The translations under genes and the position numbers were made by a program. Below the pieces are notes generated by a model. The model searched no databases and had not been told where the DNA came from. It worked only from the letters and a program-made list of their open reading frames with translations. Shown piece by piece: positions 11,909-25,300 of a stretch of 64,000 nucleotides of DNA (the stretch's first letter is position 1; every line of letters begins with the position of its first letter). This DNA is from Apostichopus japonicus (lineage: Eukaryota; Echinodermata; Holothuroidea; Aspidochirotida; Stichopodidae). The stretch is from NCBI RefSeq assembly GCF_037975245.1, contig NC_092572.1:33763989-33827988 (forward strand), in the 5' to 3' direction.

Positions 11909-14285
11909 CCCTCAAAACCGTGCCAAAAGCTCTGCACCTGTTGCAGGTTTAATATAGCTTTTGGTTTTTGCTTATATTTGCATTTGGTTAAATATGCTTA
12001 TAAACCTATGCAGGTTTATTTTATAACAGGAAATTTATCCACCAGCCAAGTCACAAAATATTTAAAATAAACTATTAATATTCATAGGCGGGTGATGAAC
12101 TCGTTAAGCCTTTCCTTGTAGACATACTTTCTCGCCTGATTCTCCATCATAAATAATTAAATTGATTTTTTTTTACCTGAATATTGCTTACGTAGTTTCC
12201 TGATGGTCTTCAACAATTTATAACTTGACAATTTGAATAAACACACAGAGCAGAAGTGAGGTTATCGATGAAGACTAAATTTTAGTTTATATATTAAAGT
12301 TTATATATTTAAAAAAAAAAATTCCCATTTTCCATGTTATATCTCTATTACAAAAACAGAATATTGCTTATCTAGTTTCCTAATGGTCTTCAACCATTTA
12401 TTAGGCCTACTTGACAATTTGAATAAACACACAAAGCAGAAGTCGACTAATAAAATAACTGTAATCCCATACATACGCCCATACATATGTAGACATGTAA
12501 TGGAACTGCTTATTAACAAAGCAAGACAACCTGGCTTAACAATTTCTTCCCACTATGGACCGTTAATGCAATATTCCTTGCTCAATATACGATAAGAAAG
12601 TTGACATTGATCAAAACAAAGCTTCCAGCACAGTCTTTTAGAATTAAAGCTGTAATTTCACAAACCTCATCAGTTAATACATCTATCCATAGCGACTTTT
12701 TTCAATTAGACTACTCACTTGATGCTTCATGAAAAACTAGAATTTATCTTTATTTCTTTGCCTGGTTATCTATACAAAATTCTAACTCAACTGACAGAAG
12801 ATATCAGTTTATTGCTATCTAATTCTGACTATCCTGTGCTTTCATCGTGTAAAACTCATGCCTCTGATATATTTGTTCCTTCAAATTTTGTTAAAAACAT
12901 CTCTATTGTGGTAAGTATCCCTTCCTGCAAACAGTGGGACGAAACTTCAGATACGTGAAAATTGAATAAGTTACCATATCACTCCCGAATGGCCAAACTG
13001 ACTTGTACAATGTACAATATAGTGCAGAAAGTGTGAATCATTTGATATATTTGTGTGAGTTGATACAGATGAAATGAACAATTTAAGGCCAGCAAAAATG
13101 CAAGTTCCGAAAGAAAATATTTCCGTAGGTAGAGTATTGGTTGAATGGAGAATTATTTAATGTAGAATAATAAGGTTCCAGAAAATTTCCGCAATGTTCT
13201 AGTCGGGCAAAATTTCCAGTATCTTGTCAATTATAAGTTACTTCTCATTATCTTATCATCTTTCCAGCATATTTTGTTGGCCCAAAAATGACTGAAGACA
13301 ATTTATAAAATTCGATCGATGGGAGTGGTGGAAAGTGGAACAAACTCAAACAAACCCTCGACTGACCACGGCAGGTACAATCAAAGAGTTCAACGTCAAA
13401 CCAAGTTAAATTTGCCCTTCAAATGAAGCACGTGTGCGTGACACTTTGATTGTTTTAACAGAGGCGGATTTTAGTCGATGATTGATGGTCTCCTTGAGGT
13501 ACAATCATAGCTGGTAATAGTAATAATGGAGTGGATACAATCTTTGTTCTAAGTCTTAATTATACTTCTTACACATTTCACTTTAACTATATATGCCATT
13601 TCTGTCAGCATATATTTGACACATTTGATTATAGAAGCTGTAAGTACCTTTTTTTTCTTCATTTATTCCAGTTTTGACAAGCGCGAGAAATTCGTAAACA
13701 ATAAAATGCACCTGCAACTTCTAACTGATACTAGTTTTACGACCGTCTGTTTTTCAGGTTTTTTTCATGACAAATAGTGAGATAAATGTTCGCGTGCAAT
13801 ATAGAAGTGTGATCGCACTATATTGAGTAGTCATTTGTAATAATAGGTCAAATGCGCTCGGAAAGACCTACAGTTTCCATTCATTTCAACAATGTCGAAT
13901 ACTCTCCTATAGAGTCAACTTACATTGAACACAAGCTGTCAATAAACTCTCTGTCGAGTTCGACATTCTTTGTACCATGCACCTCGTAGAGTAATAGTTA
14001 GGTAATAGGTAATAGTTAAAGAAGATACAAAATGCTATTCAACAGGAATTGATATAGCTCTATAAATGGTTCAGGATGGGTGTAGAAGCCATCTACTTAG
14101 CAATCAATTATGGGCCCATGCTTTCTTCCATCCGTGTAAATTGTGTATGCTTTTTTTACACACTGGCACCTGAAATACAATAAAAATTTAGATTAAAATG
14201 TTATGGCAATCAACCCTAAACCAACATATTTTTATTTGCATTTCAAAGTTTTGGAAATGAACCAAATTGGTCGTAGCCTTCTCAA
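11909..14285. other. intergenic, small duplications only
   Basis: AT-rich sequence upstream of the collagen C4-like promoter. An 85-bp segment at 12,179-12,262 is repeated with changes at 12,360-12,446; both copies contain TTGACAATTTGAATAAACAC. No gene was recognised. Confidence 0.5.
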
Positions 14286-14467
14286 TTAAGTAAAATACAT
14301 CTCGATCAAATTATCAATTTGAGAACGTGATAAGCACTCTTCTTCCTGGAAATGGTCCAGGGTAGCAGTAAACTCCATTAAATGTTCGACGACTTCTTGG
14401 TGAAGAGGAGGACCCTTCACCCAGCGACTGGCTTTGCGACTGAACTCAAGGTTACCTACTTCTATGC
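14286..14467 (-). CDS. weak candidate terminal exon, unrecognised
   Basis: On the minus strand a frame is open for about 85 codons, ending in TAA at 14,286-14,288. The last 55 residues look protein-like (SRKASRWVKGPPLHQEVVEH, then LMEFTATLDHFQEEE). There is no convincing start or acceptor, no family was recognised and no supporting neighbour exon was found. It could equally be a fragment of an old repeat. Confidence 0.2.
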
Positions 14468-15049
14468 TAGCAATTTGTATTGCCTTCAGTATTACTATTT
14501 CTTCAATATTTACGTTCCTTACGTAATTGACAATTTAACATCAGTCCAGAGGACTACCGCGTTTTAGACAAGTCCTTGATTGGCCACTGATATTTGATAA
14601 AATAATGTCATCTGCCTAACACGCAATTTCGGTTTTTTTTATATCTCGAAAGGATACTCCATGAGAAATTTCGTTTCGATATACCTAAGAATAAAATAAG
14701 ATAACTAAAAATAATTTCAAGCAATTATCAAACTTTCATTCAAGTTGCACACTGACAACAAAGTGTGTTCTCATTTTTACTTTTACAGTTATCCCTTGGA
14801 TAAGGTGGCTTGTTTGCATCAAGAGGTTGTAAAGGTCATACAAAAATACCAAATTGTGTTTTTCTAGCAAATTGGGTGCAGATTTGAAAGTAAAACCATG
14901 ATCTGCAAGTGTGCAAAAGGGCATCATTCATTATTTTCATTAAATTTAGACTGCCCCTGTGGTCATTGTTGACCCTTTCCAGAAATAATATCATCCTTCT
15001 GGTGTATATGAAACATTAATGTGTAGAAGGGACTGAATGGGCATAGTCT

Positions 15050-15163
15050 AACTTTCAAGAGGGAACTTAAGAACTTTCAGAGCGGGACACTTTAGAACTT
15101 TCAGTGCGGGACACTTTAGAACTTTCAGAGCGGGACTTTAGAACTTTCAGAAGGGCACTTTAG
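15050..15163. repeat. 22-24-bp tandem repeat, about 5 copies
   Basis: Units of the form AACTTTCAGAGCGGGACACTTTAG follow one another; the first and last are more diverged, and later copies have lost two bases. Confidence 0.8.
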
Positions 15164-18100
15164 CATGAAAAACTTAAAATGTGGGACACTCCCTCCTTTA
15201 CCTACTTTCCATCTCGTGAACTCACAAACTCGAAATAACAATCATAATTACGACATGGGCAGTTATGATTTCTTATACCCTCCAGATAAGATACGTTGTT
15301 CGTGTTTTGGGGATTAATTAAGATGACATGTTTTAATCTCCATTATAATCATGTTTTGCCATGACAGCATTTAAGAAGAAGTTCGCTCAATCAATATCGG
15401 CTGACAGCCAGCCATGTGCTTTGAAAGGCTAAAAACAAATTAGATGAGCATTTTTAGTATAAGCCACCCATGCTAGATTGAGTGTACGTATATTTAAGAT
15501 TAATTTGAGGGCTTGTCAAGAAAAATGCCTTTTGGTCAAAAACTTGGAATTTTTATGATATGATGTACTCCATATGTATTCCATATCTATTCCGACGGAT
15601 GTGCCGAACAGTTTTAACTGATTGCTTTATTTTTCCTTATAGTCCAGTCTATTGTTTAGACCTTGAAAGAGACATATGGCTAGTTTACCTCACGGGGTTG
15701 CAAGTGCATATAAGGTCAATGTCCGTGGTGCATTAAAAATTGTGAATGGAACACATCTTAGGGCAGAAAAGTAAATGCAAATATTTAAGAAATACACAAT
15801 GACATCACAACTGTTTGCTTCAAGTTCACTATAACTTTGAAATGTGACAATTTTAATTTTCAAATCTCTTTTTTTTCTTCTTTTTTTTTCTTGGAGAGGG
15901 AGGAGGGGGGTGGTTCCAGAAGCAAGTACCTCCGCAAGACATATTAAAGGTAGATTGGAAAAGGGGGTGTGTACAATCTTTCCTTATCGACATAACAGCT
16001 CGCCTAGACTTTTCACTTATTTTGCCGTATTTTTCCTCACACATTCGGACCAACTCTCGATATCTCTAAGTACGCATAAAGAGATTGAAAAGTGCAGCTC
16101 GTGAAATGACATGATATGAATATTCATATGCCACGCAAGTAACACATGTCGCTGGCAAGTACGATAAATATAGGAACGTACGCAAAATAATGTTCATGAT
16201 TTTTGACGGAACGTCTCAAAATAATGTGTATCATCTTTTTCTTTAGAAGCGGGGTTGAGTTTGATGATTGATATCCAGGTACATGTGCAATAGTTGGAAA
16301 TAGTTGAAATGGGAAATCCCCTTCCAAGCTTTTCACTAGACATATTCACGGTAAAGTTGAGTCAATTCATTTGTACCGCGTCTATATATGTTTGAGATCA
16401 AGTGAACGTATTAAAGGTGCCAACAAAAACCTATTCGCGTCCAATGTCATATGTACAGGTCTTATTATCCTTCAAACTGTACAAGGAATCTTCATATTGG
16501 GACAACGCTAAACAATATAAATCAGCATTGTTTTAATTAATGTGCAACAACGTGAACTGAAACAAGTGACATTACTCAGGCGTTACTGCTTATTTTCACT
16601 CCCAAATTTGTTTCCTTATTGACGGTTTGCTCTTCAATAAGATATGTTGATACAATTTTATAGGTTATAATATCATGTACTATATTTCCATTTAGTAAAG
16701 TAGTCTATTCTATGCAGTCCGGATATATTCACCATACCAGCGGTATTTGTATTCAATAAAAATGTAGCCAAAGTGATTTATTGTTTTTAAAACGATTCCC
16801 CGGTTTATAACACACCAACTTCCACCCGTTTAGATCACCGGAGATGCAAACTGATTGGCTCCAATTTTGGCGAAGTTTCAAAGCATGTTATGACAACATG
16901 AGGAAATCATACGAATTACATTTAACATACTGCTTTAATCCAACGTTATTGTTTCTTACACTCACGTTTCTTTTAATCATTTCCCTTTGAACAATATGAC
17001 ATTTCTGTCAAAATGTTGATGGATGATAATAAATTTAATGTCCTGTCTTAACAGAGGCGACAAAACGGTAATATTATTTCATATTTAATTATAAATGCAC
17101 CAGTGGTTCTTTTTTTTCAGTTTTCCTCTCTCTTCAAGACAATTATTGATATAAATGTGTATTATATATTATTTTGGGTAATTATCCACACATGTTATAT
17201 TTAGATTGTTATTACAATGTTACAATCATTCATTCATTAATGTCTGCAGTTTTATTATAATATTTAAATTAACGTTGAAAGTGAGTATTCTGTGAATAAA
17301 AAATACTCTACGGGTGAAGGCAACATGAGAATAATAATACGTCATAACCACTTCTTTTTTAACAGAGGGGGAAAAGATCAGGGGATTGCTTCACGGGACA
17401 CACATTCTTGGCTGAACACGTCATGAAATAACAAAATGACACGCCAACGGTCATTCACAAAATTATGTGTTAGAAAATATAAAATGTATTTTCCAACACA
17501 TATCCCTCGCCGCCTCCAACCCCCGCTAGCTACCCTGAAATATTATACATGTGGCAAAGAGTAGGGTTACTTAACGTTTTGGTAACTAACATTTGTCCGT
17601 CTTGGTAAGATGCATGATGATTTTGGTTCATGAATAAGGTTTCAGAAAATTGTGACTGACAAGTTTACTTATTCATATATAAAAGTATGTTGAATTAACA
17701 TTTGGTGAGATAAAATTAGAATCCAAACAATGCCCAAATATGCTGTCGTCTGCAATGAAAATTTTGCAAATGTAAACGTTATGTTGGGAATAATGCCAGT
17801 GCATAATAATAGCAAACCGCAAACAACGCTACGCAGAAATGTACGGCTGGGGAAGCCCCAGCAATGTTCTAAGAATTAAATGACCACCCCTGCTATTCTG
17901 AGCCCTTATAGCGAGCTAGAATGTTGTTAATTTGTATGTATCATTAGTTTTGTTTAACCCTGATTGTTGTTAACAATTTTATTTTCCATGTGGAGTGCAA
18001 GTCCCCTGATCTTTCCTTGCCCCCTACAGGTGCTCATAAATAAGAGTAATATGTCAATAATCATATAAAAAACAAGATTTGTTACAACGAACACCTCTAG

Positions 18101-18943
18101 TGTCGAAGGCGTTAAATAAATGATAACTTGATACTAGTGTAACTCTATCGGTAGTAAACGTAAGAACTCAAGATAATTAACTTCAGCAAATCATATATGT
18201 TGTTAGTTTAGTTACCTATACTGTGTACAAAAATCTTATCGATAGCTATATGCTTGGTAAATGAGTGTAGTATGTGTTAAGAACTTACACAATTTTGGAG
18301 CAGATAAAAACTCATTTAAGGTTATCAGAGTTGTTGTGTCGTTATTTCTATTTAGCTTATGCATGGTAAATTATTACTGTAACGGAAACATTTAGTAAAA
18401 ACAATCCGTTAAATAACAGCAAAAAAAGGTCATTCATATGAAAGCATTGATATTCATGCCGTGATTCAAACTATAGTATTCTGACTTCTCGGGTAATGCT
18501 CTTGGCGTGATCAATTTTCCCTAGAAATATAACATTACTTCAGTAATCCGACTTTTGATGATACTTTTTTTGCATCCTGATTAGAATATATTATGTCACT
18601 CATCAACAATGTTAACACACATGTTACTCCAAATATAAGGCTAATATTAGTCCACAACTTCTATAAGAAAAAAAGAACACTTCCTAAATTTACTGACAAA
18701 CTTGCCAAAATACCCCCCCCCCCCCAATGGAAAACCATCCCAGCGAGATTTCACTTGTCAATTTCCTCTCAATTAGGAGCAATGTATTGCCAAGGAATAC
18801 CTCCTGCTTAAGCATAGAGGGTATATATACTGTTAGTGTAATAAACATATAATATTATATCAATACTAGTAACCGCATGAGATTAATCCTTTTGGATTAT
18901 AGTTTCTTTGTAAGTATCATATTTTCTTATTATCCAATATATT
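15164..18943. other. non-coding, nothing recognised
   Basis: AT-rich sequence with scattered homopolymer runs, including a C-run at 18,713-18,724. Open frames are short and not protein-like. No RNA gene or complete transposon was seen. Confidence 0.5.
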
Positions 18944-19048
18944 TTGATATATTGCTTGCTAAATTTTGGGCCAATACAACAGATCTTTAAATACCACACT
19001 AATATGCTTGAGCTTGATTTGTCAAATGTTTGGAAGTTTATTCAGCAG

Positions 19049-19050
<2 letters not shown>

Positions 19051-19137
<87 letters not shown>

Positions 19138-19139
19138 AT
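19051..19139. repeat. (AT)n microsatellite ending in (AC)n
   Basis: About 79 bp of uninterrupted AT dinucleotide followed by a short AC run. The open frames rich in Ile/Tyr across it are artefacts. Confidence 0.98.
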
Positions 19140-20277
19140 AGACTCATAGGCAGTGTGATCACAATTATAGTAACTGACTGCATTTTTAGTTTTTATAGGT
19201 AACTGTTGTGGTACCTGTAGAGTTTGTCAAATTGTATTTGCTTCAAATAAGGTTAGGTTGTAATGTTTACGCTACCTGCCACGCTAGGGCTACAACGCAA
19301 CTGTCAAAAGGCGCTTAACTAAGAAACGATAACCTCAGTGCAAACTACATACATACTACATAAATTGGAACAAACTTCAAAACAAATTTAGGATAGGGAA
19401 TGTTTTAAATCATGATATACTCATGTCAGTTTCCAACCTGGTAACGGTGTTATTTTATAAGCCGATAGTATATGCCAGTTAGCCCGCCTCTGCTCTGCTC
19501 TGCACTTTCTTGCCTGAGTCAATTTGTAAAAAAAAAGAAGTTTACTGCATGTTTGATTGAGCTTGCTGTATAGCTTGTGAAGACTTGGTGTGTTGGTTGA
19601 TAGGGAGCATGTCAGATCAGTGTGTCATTGAGCAGTACCTTTTTAGTTTTAGTGTGCTAAATTTGGGACCATTACAGCAGACCGTCAACCTCCAGCATTT
19701 ATTACCTTCAAATCCCATCGCTGGCTTCATCCGTGTATGAGTGTACTCACAGACTCTAACGTTGATTTACGAAATCACGTCATTCACATCTTTCCTCGAA
19801 TTCCTCGAAATTGTTTTTTATCCTGAGTTCAGAGGGTACAAGAGCGTTACGTGTCTTTTTTTTTTCATTTCAAAGTACGAGTGAATATTCCTAGCTTATG
19901 TGTGTGTTGGTGCATGGTTTGTGATAATTGGTGTCTATGAAACAGCTTCATAAGCGGAAACCTCTATACTTCAATCTGAGTATAATGAAACCTTCGGTTG
20001 CGAGTATACGTCTGTTTTATATATCAATGTATATCACTTAAAACCTGTTTTTATCATCCAAAGCGTTCAATTGTTGAATTACTTTTTATTAGCTGATGAT
20101 ATTTGATATTTGTGTCATACGAAAAACCTCTATCAAAGTGAGCTCTCTACAGTTACGCAGCTACGATTGAGACATTTCAGATCATGTAACTGAACCGGCT
20201 TGGTCGCAATATGGCTAAGGACTAGTCTGTACTGAGCGACACACACTCCTCAAATAACGTTTTGTTAATTAGAATTG

Positions 20278-20383
20278 CAGATATCTTGAATTCAATTTCA
20301 GATATCTCGAAATCAATTTCAGATATCCGAATTAGAATTTCAGATATCTAAAATAAGAAACAATTTCAGATATCTCAAATTGC
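20278..20383. repeat. about 21-bp repeat around the palindrome AGATATCT
   Basis: Five copies of CAGATATCTCGAAATCAATTT-like units with substitutions and one longer unit. Confidence 0.75.
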
Positions 20384-20729
20384 CGATTAAATGTTAAAAT
20401 GGCTTTCCATACGCGCGGTGCATTTCAAGCTTTTATGTGCTTTGGTGAAGTACTAACACATCACGTAATAACATGCACATTAGTGAATATTGCTTCTTAA
20501 ATATGAGATTTCATTTCGCATATGCAACAATAATATTTTGGAACAAAGGATATCATATGGTATGGTAATTCGTTTTATCCGACTAAACAATACAGTAAAT
20601 TAACTAAATTTAAGGATCTAATTTTATTATGAATATGTAAATTGGAGTTGAAAAAATTGAAAAAATATATATAAGAAATATGCTAAAATTTAAAATGGAC
20701 AAATCACTATAAATGCACGTATGTACAAC

Positions 20730-22302
20730 CCATACAGGTACTATACAGTACCTGCACAGTACCGGTACAGTTCACTATACAGTACATGTACAGTCTACTA
20801 TGCAGTACCTGTACAGTCTACTATACAGTACCTGTACAGTCTACTATATACAGTACCTGTACAGTCTACTATACAGTACCTCTACAGTCTACTGCACAGT
20901 ACCTGTACAGTCTACTATACAGTACCTGTACAGTCTACTATACAGTACCTGTACAGTATACTATATACAGTACCTGTACAGTCTACTATATACAGTACCT
21001 GTACAGTCTACTATACAGTACCTGTACAGTCTACTATACAGCACCTGTACAGTCTACTACACAGTACCTGTAGAGTCTACTATACAGTACCTGTACAGTC
21101 TACTATACAGCACCTGTACAGTCTACTACACAGTACCTGTACAGTCTACTATACAGTGCCTGTACAGTCTACTATACAGTGCCTGTACAGTCTACAATAT
21201 ACAGAACCTGTACAGTCTACTATACAGTACCTGTACAGTCTATTATACAGCACCTGTACAGTCTACTATACAGTACCTGTACAGTCTACTATACAGCACC
21301 TGTACAGTCTACTATACAGTACCTCTACAGTCTACTGCACAGTACCTGTACAGTCTACTATACAGTACCTGTACAGTCTACTATACAGTACCTGTACAGT
21401 CTACTATATACAGAACCTGTACAGTCTACTATATACAGTACCTGTACAGTCTACTATATACAGTACCTGTACAGTCTACTATACAGTACCTGTACAGTCT
21501 ACTATACAGCACCTGTACAGTCTACTACACAGTACCTGTAGAGTCTACTATACAGTACCTGTACAGTCCACTATACAGCACCTGTACAGTCTACTACACA
21601 GTACCTGTACAGTCTACTATATACAGTACCTGTACAGTCTACTATATACAGTACCTGTACAGTCTTCTATACAGTACCTGTACAGTCTACTATACAGTAC
21701 CTGTACAGTCTACTATACAGTACCTGTATTGTCTACTATACAGTACCTGTACAGTCTACTGCACAGTTCCTATACAGTACCTGTACAGTCTACTATACAG
21801 TACCTGTGCAGTCTACTATACAGTACCTGTGCAGTCTACTATATACAGTACCTGTACAGTCTACTATATACAGTACCTGTACAGTCTACTATACAGTACC
21901 TGTACAGTCTACTATATACAGTACCTGTACAGTCTTCTATACAGTACCTGTACAGTCTACTATGTTACCTGTACAGTCTACTATACAGTACCTGTACAGT
22001 CTACTATACAGTACCTGTACAGTCTACTATGCAGTACCTGTACAGTCTACTATACAGTACCTGTACAGTCTACTGTACAGTACCTGTACAGTCTACTATA
22101 CAGTACCTGTACAGTCTACTATACAGTACCTGTACAGTCTACTATACAGTACCTGTAGGGTGTACTATACAGTACCTGTACAGTCTACTATATACAGAAC
22201 CTGTACAGTCTACTATACAGTACCTGTTCAGTCTACTATATACAGAACTTGTACAGTCTACTATACAGTACCTGTACAGTCTACTATACAGTAACCACCT
22301 AT
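20730..22302. repeat. 1.57-kb minisatellite, 23/25-bp unit, about 65 copies
   Basis: The unit is CCTGTACAG TCTACTATA CAGTA (23 bp), with a 25-bp variant carrying an extra TA. The core CTGTACAG is a perfect palindrome, and the neighbouring ACAGTACCTGT is nearly one. No unit contains a stop codon in any forward frame, and 23 and 25 are not multiples of 3, so long Tyr/Ser/Thr/Val-rich frames (up to 528 codons) run through it. These are almost certainly artefacts of the repeat. A block of about 300 bp inside the array is duplicated (see findings). Confidence 0.97.
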
Positions 22303-25300
22303 TGTAGTAAGCCATGTCTTAAGATTTAAACCAAACAAGGTTAGAAACCATTATTTTTAGTTGCTGATATTAGTCATGAAAATAATAAACAATGGCATAC
22401 TAATGCAGTACTGAGAATTAAATGTAATATTCCAAGACATTTCGAGAACAAAAGAAGGAAAGGTAGTAGAGGTATGTATAAGTTAGGCTACAGTGGTGCT
22501 TTCATCTCCATGAATGGAAAATTAACATCACACACACACACGCGCGCGAGCACCCACAAATGCAGGCACACCATCGGAACTCTTATGAAAAACGTAAATT
22601 TGTTCTTGCCTACATGAACAAAATATTCTCATGACGGAAGTGTGTTATTGCATTAGTAAAGGAATTATTTATACCGACATTTTGACGGTAGGTATTGACC
22701 AGTTTTACTTTACGCCCACTGATGAATTTTGCGAACAATGATTGGAGATTGATAGATGCATTAACAGTACATAATTCGACTTGATATACTTACTTGATAT
22801 TGTATTGATATTGTAATGATATTGTAAAATCAAATAAGGTTTGGTTCTAAATTCTAATTCACATTCCAACAAAAGAGTTTCATACCCCAGAAATGATGAC
22901 TAATTTACATGAATTATGAAAAGGAATGAGTCACAGGTGTCTGTGTGGGTGTTTAATTTGTTTATGCAATACAATTGATGGAACATGAGTGCGCTAAATA
23001 ATACCGTATTTATCAAGAAAGTGAAGGACTTTTGTCTTACATAATTCACCTGATCTAATTTTCCAGTTTGGGCTGGGGTAGTGATTAATCATTGGAGGAC
23101 GTTCAAAACTTTGTTTTAAACATAAAACAATTTAGGCTGCTAGTTGGTAAGCCGCTATTTTACTTTTCGACCGGTATCAGCGGTAGCCTATAGATGTTTG
23201 TTTCCTATCCGATCGAAATTTCAGGAAAGACTATTGAAAGTTACCCTTTAAGACTTAAATAATCTACTTCAGGCATAGTTTGCCAATATTTGAGTGTAAC
23301 GTTATTGTTTACATTAGAGGATGCGTATATATCCTCTTATTTGATTTATTAAACTTAATTACAATAAAGGACATAAATAAGTTGCTTATTTTTTTGAAGA
23401 AAATCATGGGTAGTTAATTAATTGTGGGTTGTGCTATACTGGTCTTTGAGGAGTAACTTGTTGTTCCGGTGTTTAACCTAGTACCGTTTATTTCAGTTTA
23501 TTAATATTAACAAAGAATTTCATTGGAATGTGTACTCACATGGGATGACGAAAGGTCAACGGGACAATACTTTGAAATCCAATATCTGTTAATCTCCAAG
23601 AAGGTTCAAGAAGTCGGGCAGGTAAAATTTCGTAGGAACTTTACCATTAGAAAGTAACTATCGTTATGCTATATAGTTTAAAGTTTATCCCGGTATAAAA
23701 CCAAACTGATCCTCTCAACAAACGTAATCCTCCACAAAGAATCACCTCCTCAGCCCACGAAAAGATGTAGGTCTCTGGATAATAATATTGATCCTTAATT
23801 CGTGATAGCATATAGCCTACATCCATCTGGAGTATCGAAATCATCGCGAAAGAATCACAAGGTAAAAATCCTGGGATATTGATCCAACGACAATAATTTG
23901 CACAAACATTTCCATAGATGTAGATCCACCTTCTTAAGCCTTTGCACTGTCTTTTTGTAATGTATTTGAGGAAAATATTATTTCACTAAACGGTTACACT
24001 ATCAACCGCAGTCCCTGTAAGTTCAATTGCTTACGTTGGATTTGAAGCACGAGAAACGAGCCTATTCAAGCTAGCATTAATACAATACTGTAAGACTAGA
24101 AAGAGAACATCTGTGCCTGAAATGTTCACAAAGTCACCTGCGGTTTTCTTTTCATTCATTCCATCTTTGTATAAAGAATGGGATTTTACTCGTATTGTTA
24201 TGCTAATCATACCGGACGTTACCTCGCATGTCAAGAGTATTCCTGAATCACGTGTGTGACCCACCGCTCAATATAACAACTAAATTATGTATTCTAGTTT
24301 TATTCTGTCGGAAAATTTGGATATTCCCTCGATACCGGTCTTGTTTTTACTGGTTTTAGATTTTTTTCAACTGAAAATGAAGCTTACTGGCAATAAAATA
24401 GGATTATCAGTTATAAATCAAACCGATAATCCGGTTAATAATCAAAGTTTTTCATTGTCAAGGAAGTTTCTTCGACCGATAATGCAGGTCTATCGTCAAT
24501 ATGCTTGATTAAGGGCCGATTAACCTGGATAATCGTTTGTATTCATATATGATAAATCTGGATCGTCGTCCTGTTTTCAAATTCTGTAAATAAACACAAG
24601 TTTGTCCTTTTACTCCTCGCATAACTATAACATTCAAACTAATATACAGTTAGTCTGTTAATATTAATCAAACAAAATCGGTTATAAAAACGAACTTTTA
24701 CGGTAGTAAGCTGTATATTACTCTGATTCCACCTTTGTTTCTCTTGATGTTTATATCTGTTTATATCCACCTCCTGGGTGATGCAAACTTTATTGTCTTT
24801 AGAGGGCGCTCGTACGCTTTATTCACAGAGAAATGAGAACTCTGCGGCCATATATGCTGATATTATTAAGGCCAGTGCAGAGAAATGGTTTCACTTTGAA
24901 TGCAATATTTTTTAGATTGAATGCTAGTCTGTAACGTTTGACTCTTTCGTTTTAGGCTAAGTAGATTATTATTTGTATATTTAAATATTTAAAACAAATA
25001 GTTCGATTTATTTGATAAATATGTTATTCGCTTCAAGACTACCGTAGCAAAGTTGTTCGTTAAAATTGTTATGCTTAATTCAAACAAACAGTAAATTAAA
25101 GTTTGGAGGTTTCCAATTCATATTTAGTTCCTTAAAGGTTTTAATCTAGAAAAAATAGCTGTGTGACGACGGGTTACAAGCCTTATGTACTTTATTAATT
25201 ACTCTCATTCACGACTTAAAACAAGATACCATAATTTGATTAATTGCAATCTAATTTTGCATATTTTAAAGATTTTGGTAACATTCTTGGTTATTCGTAA

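Noticed and set aside
20713-22307. Long open frames (481 and 528 codons)
   Set aside because: They follow a 23/25-bp tandem repeat that happens to lack stops in every forward frame; the peptide period tracks the repeat unit.
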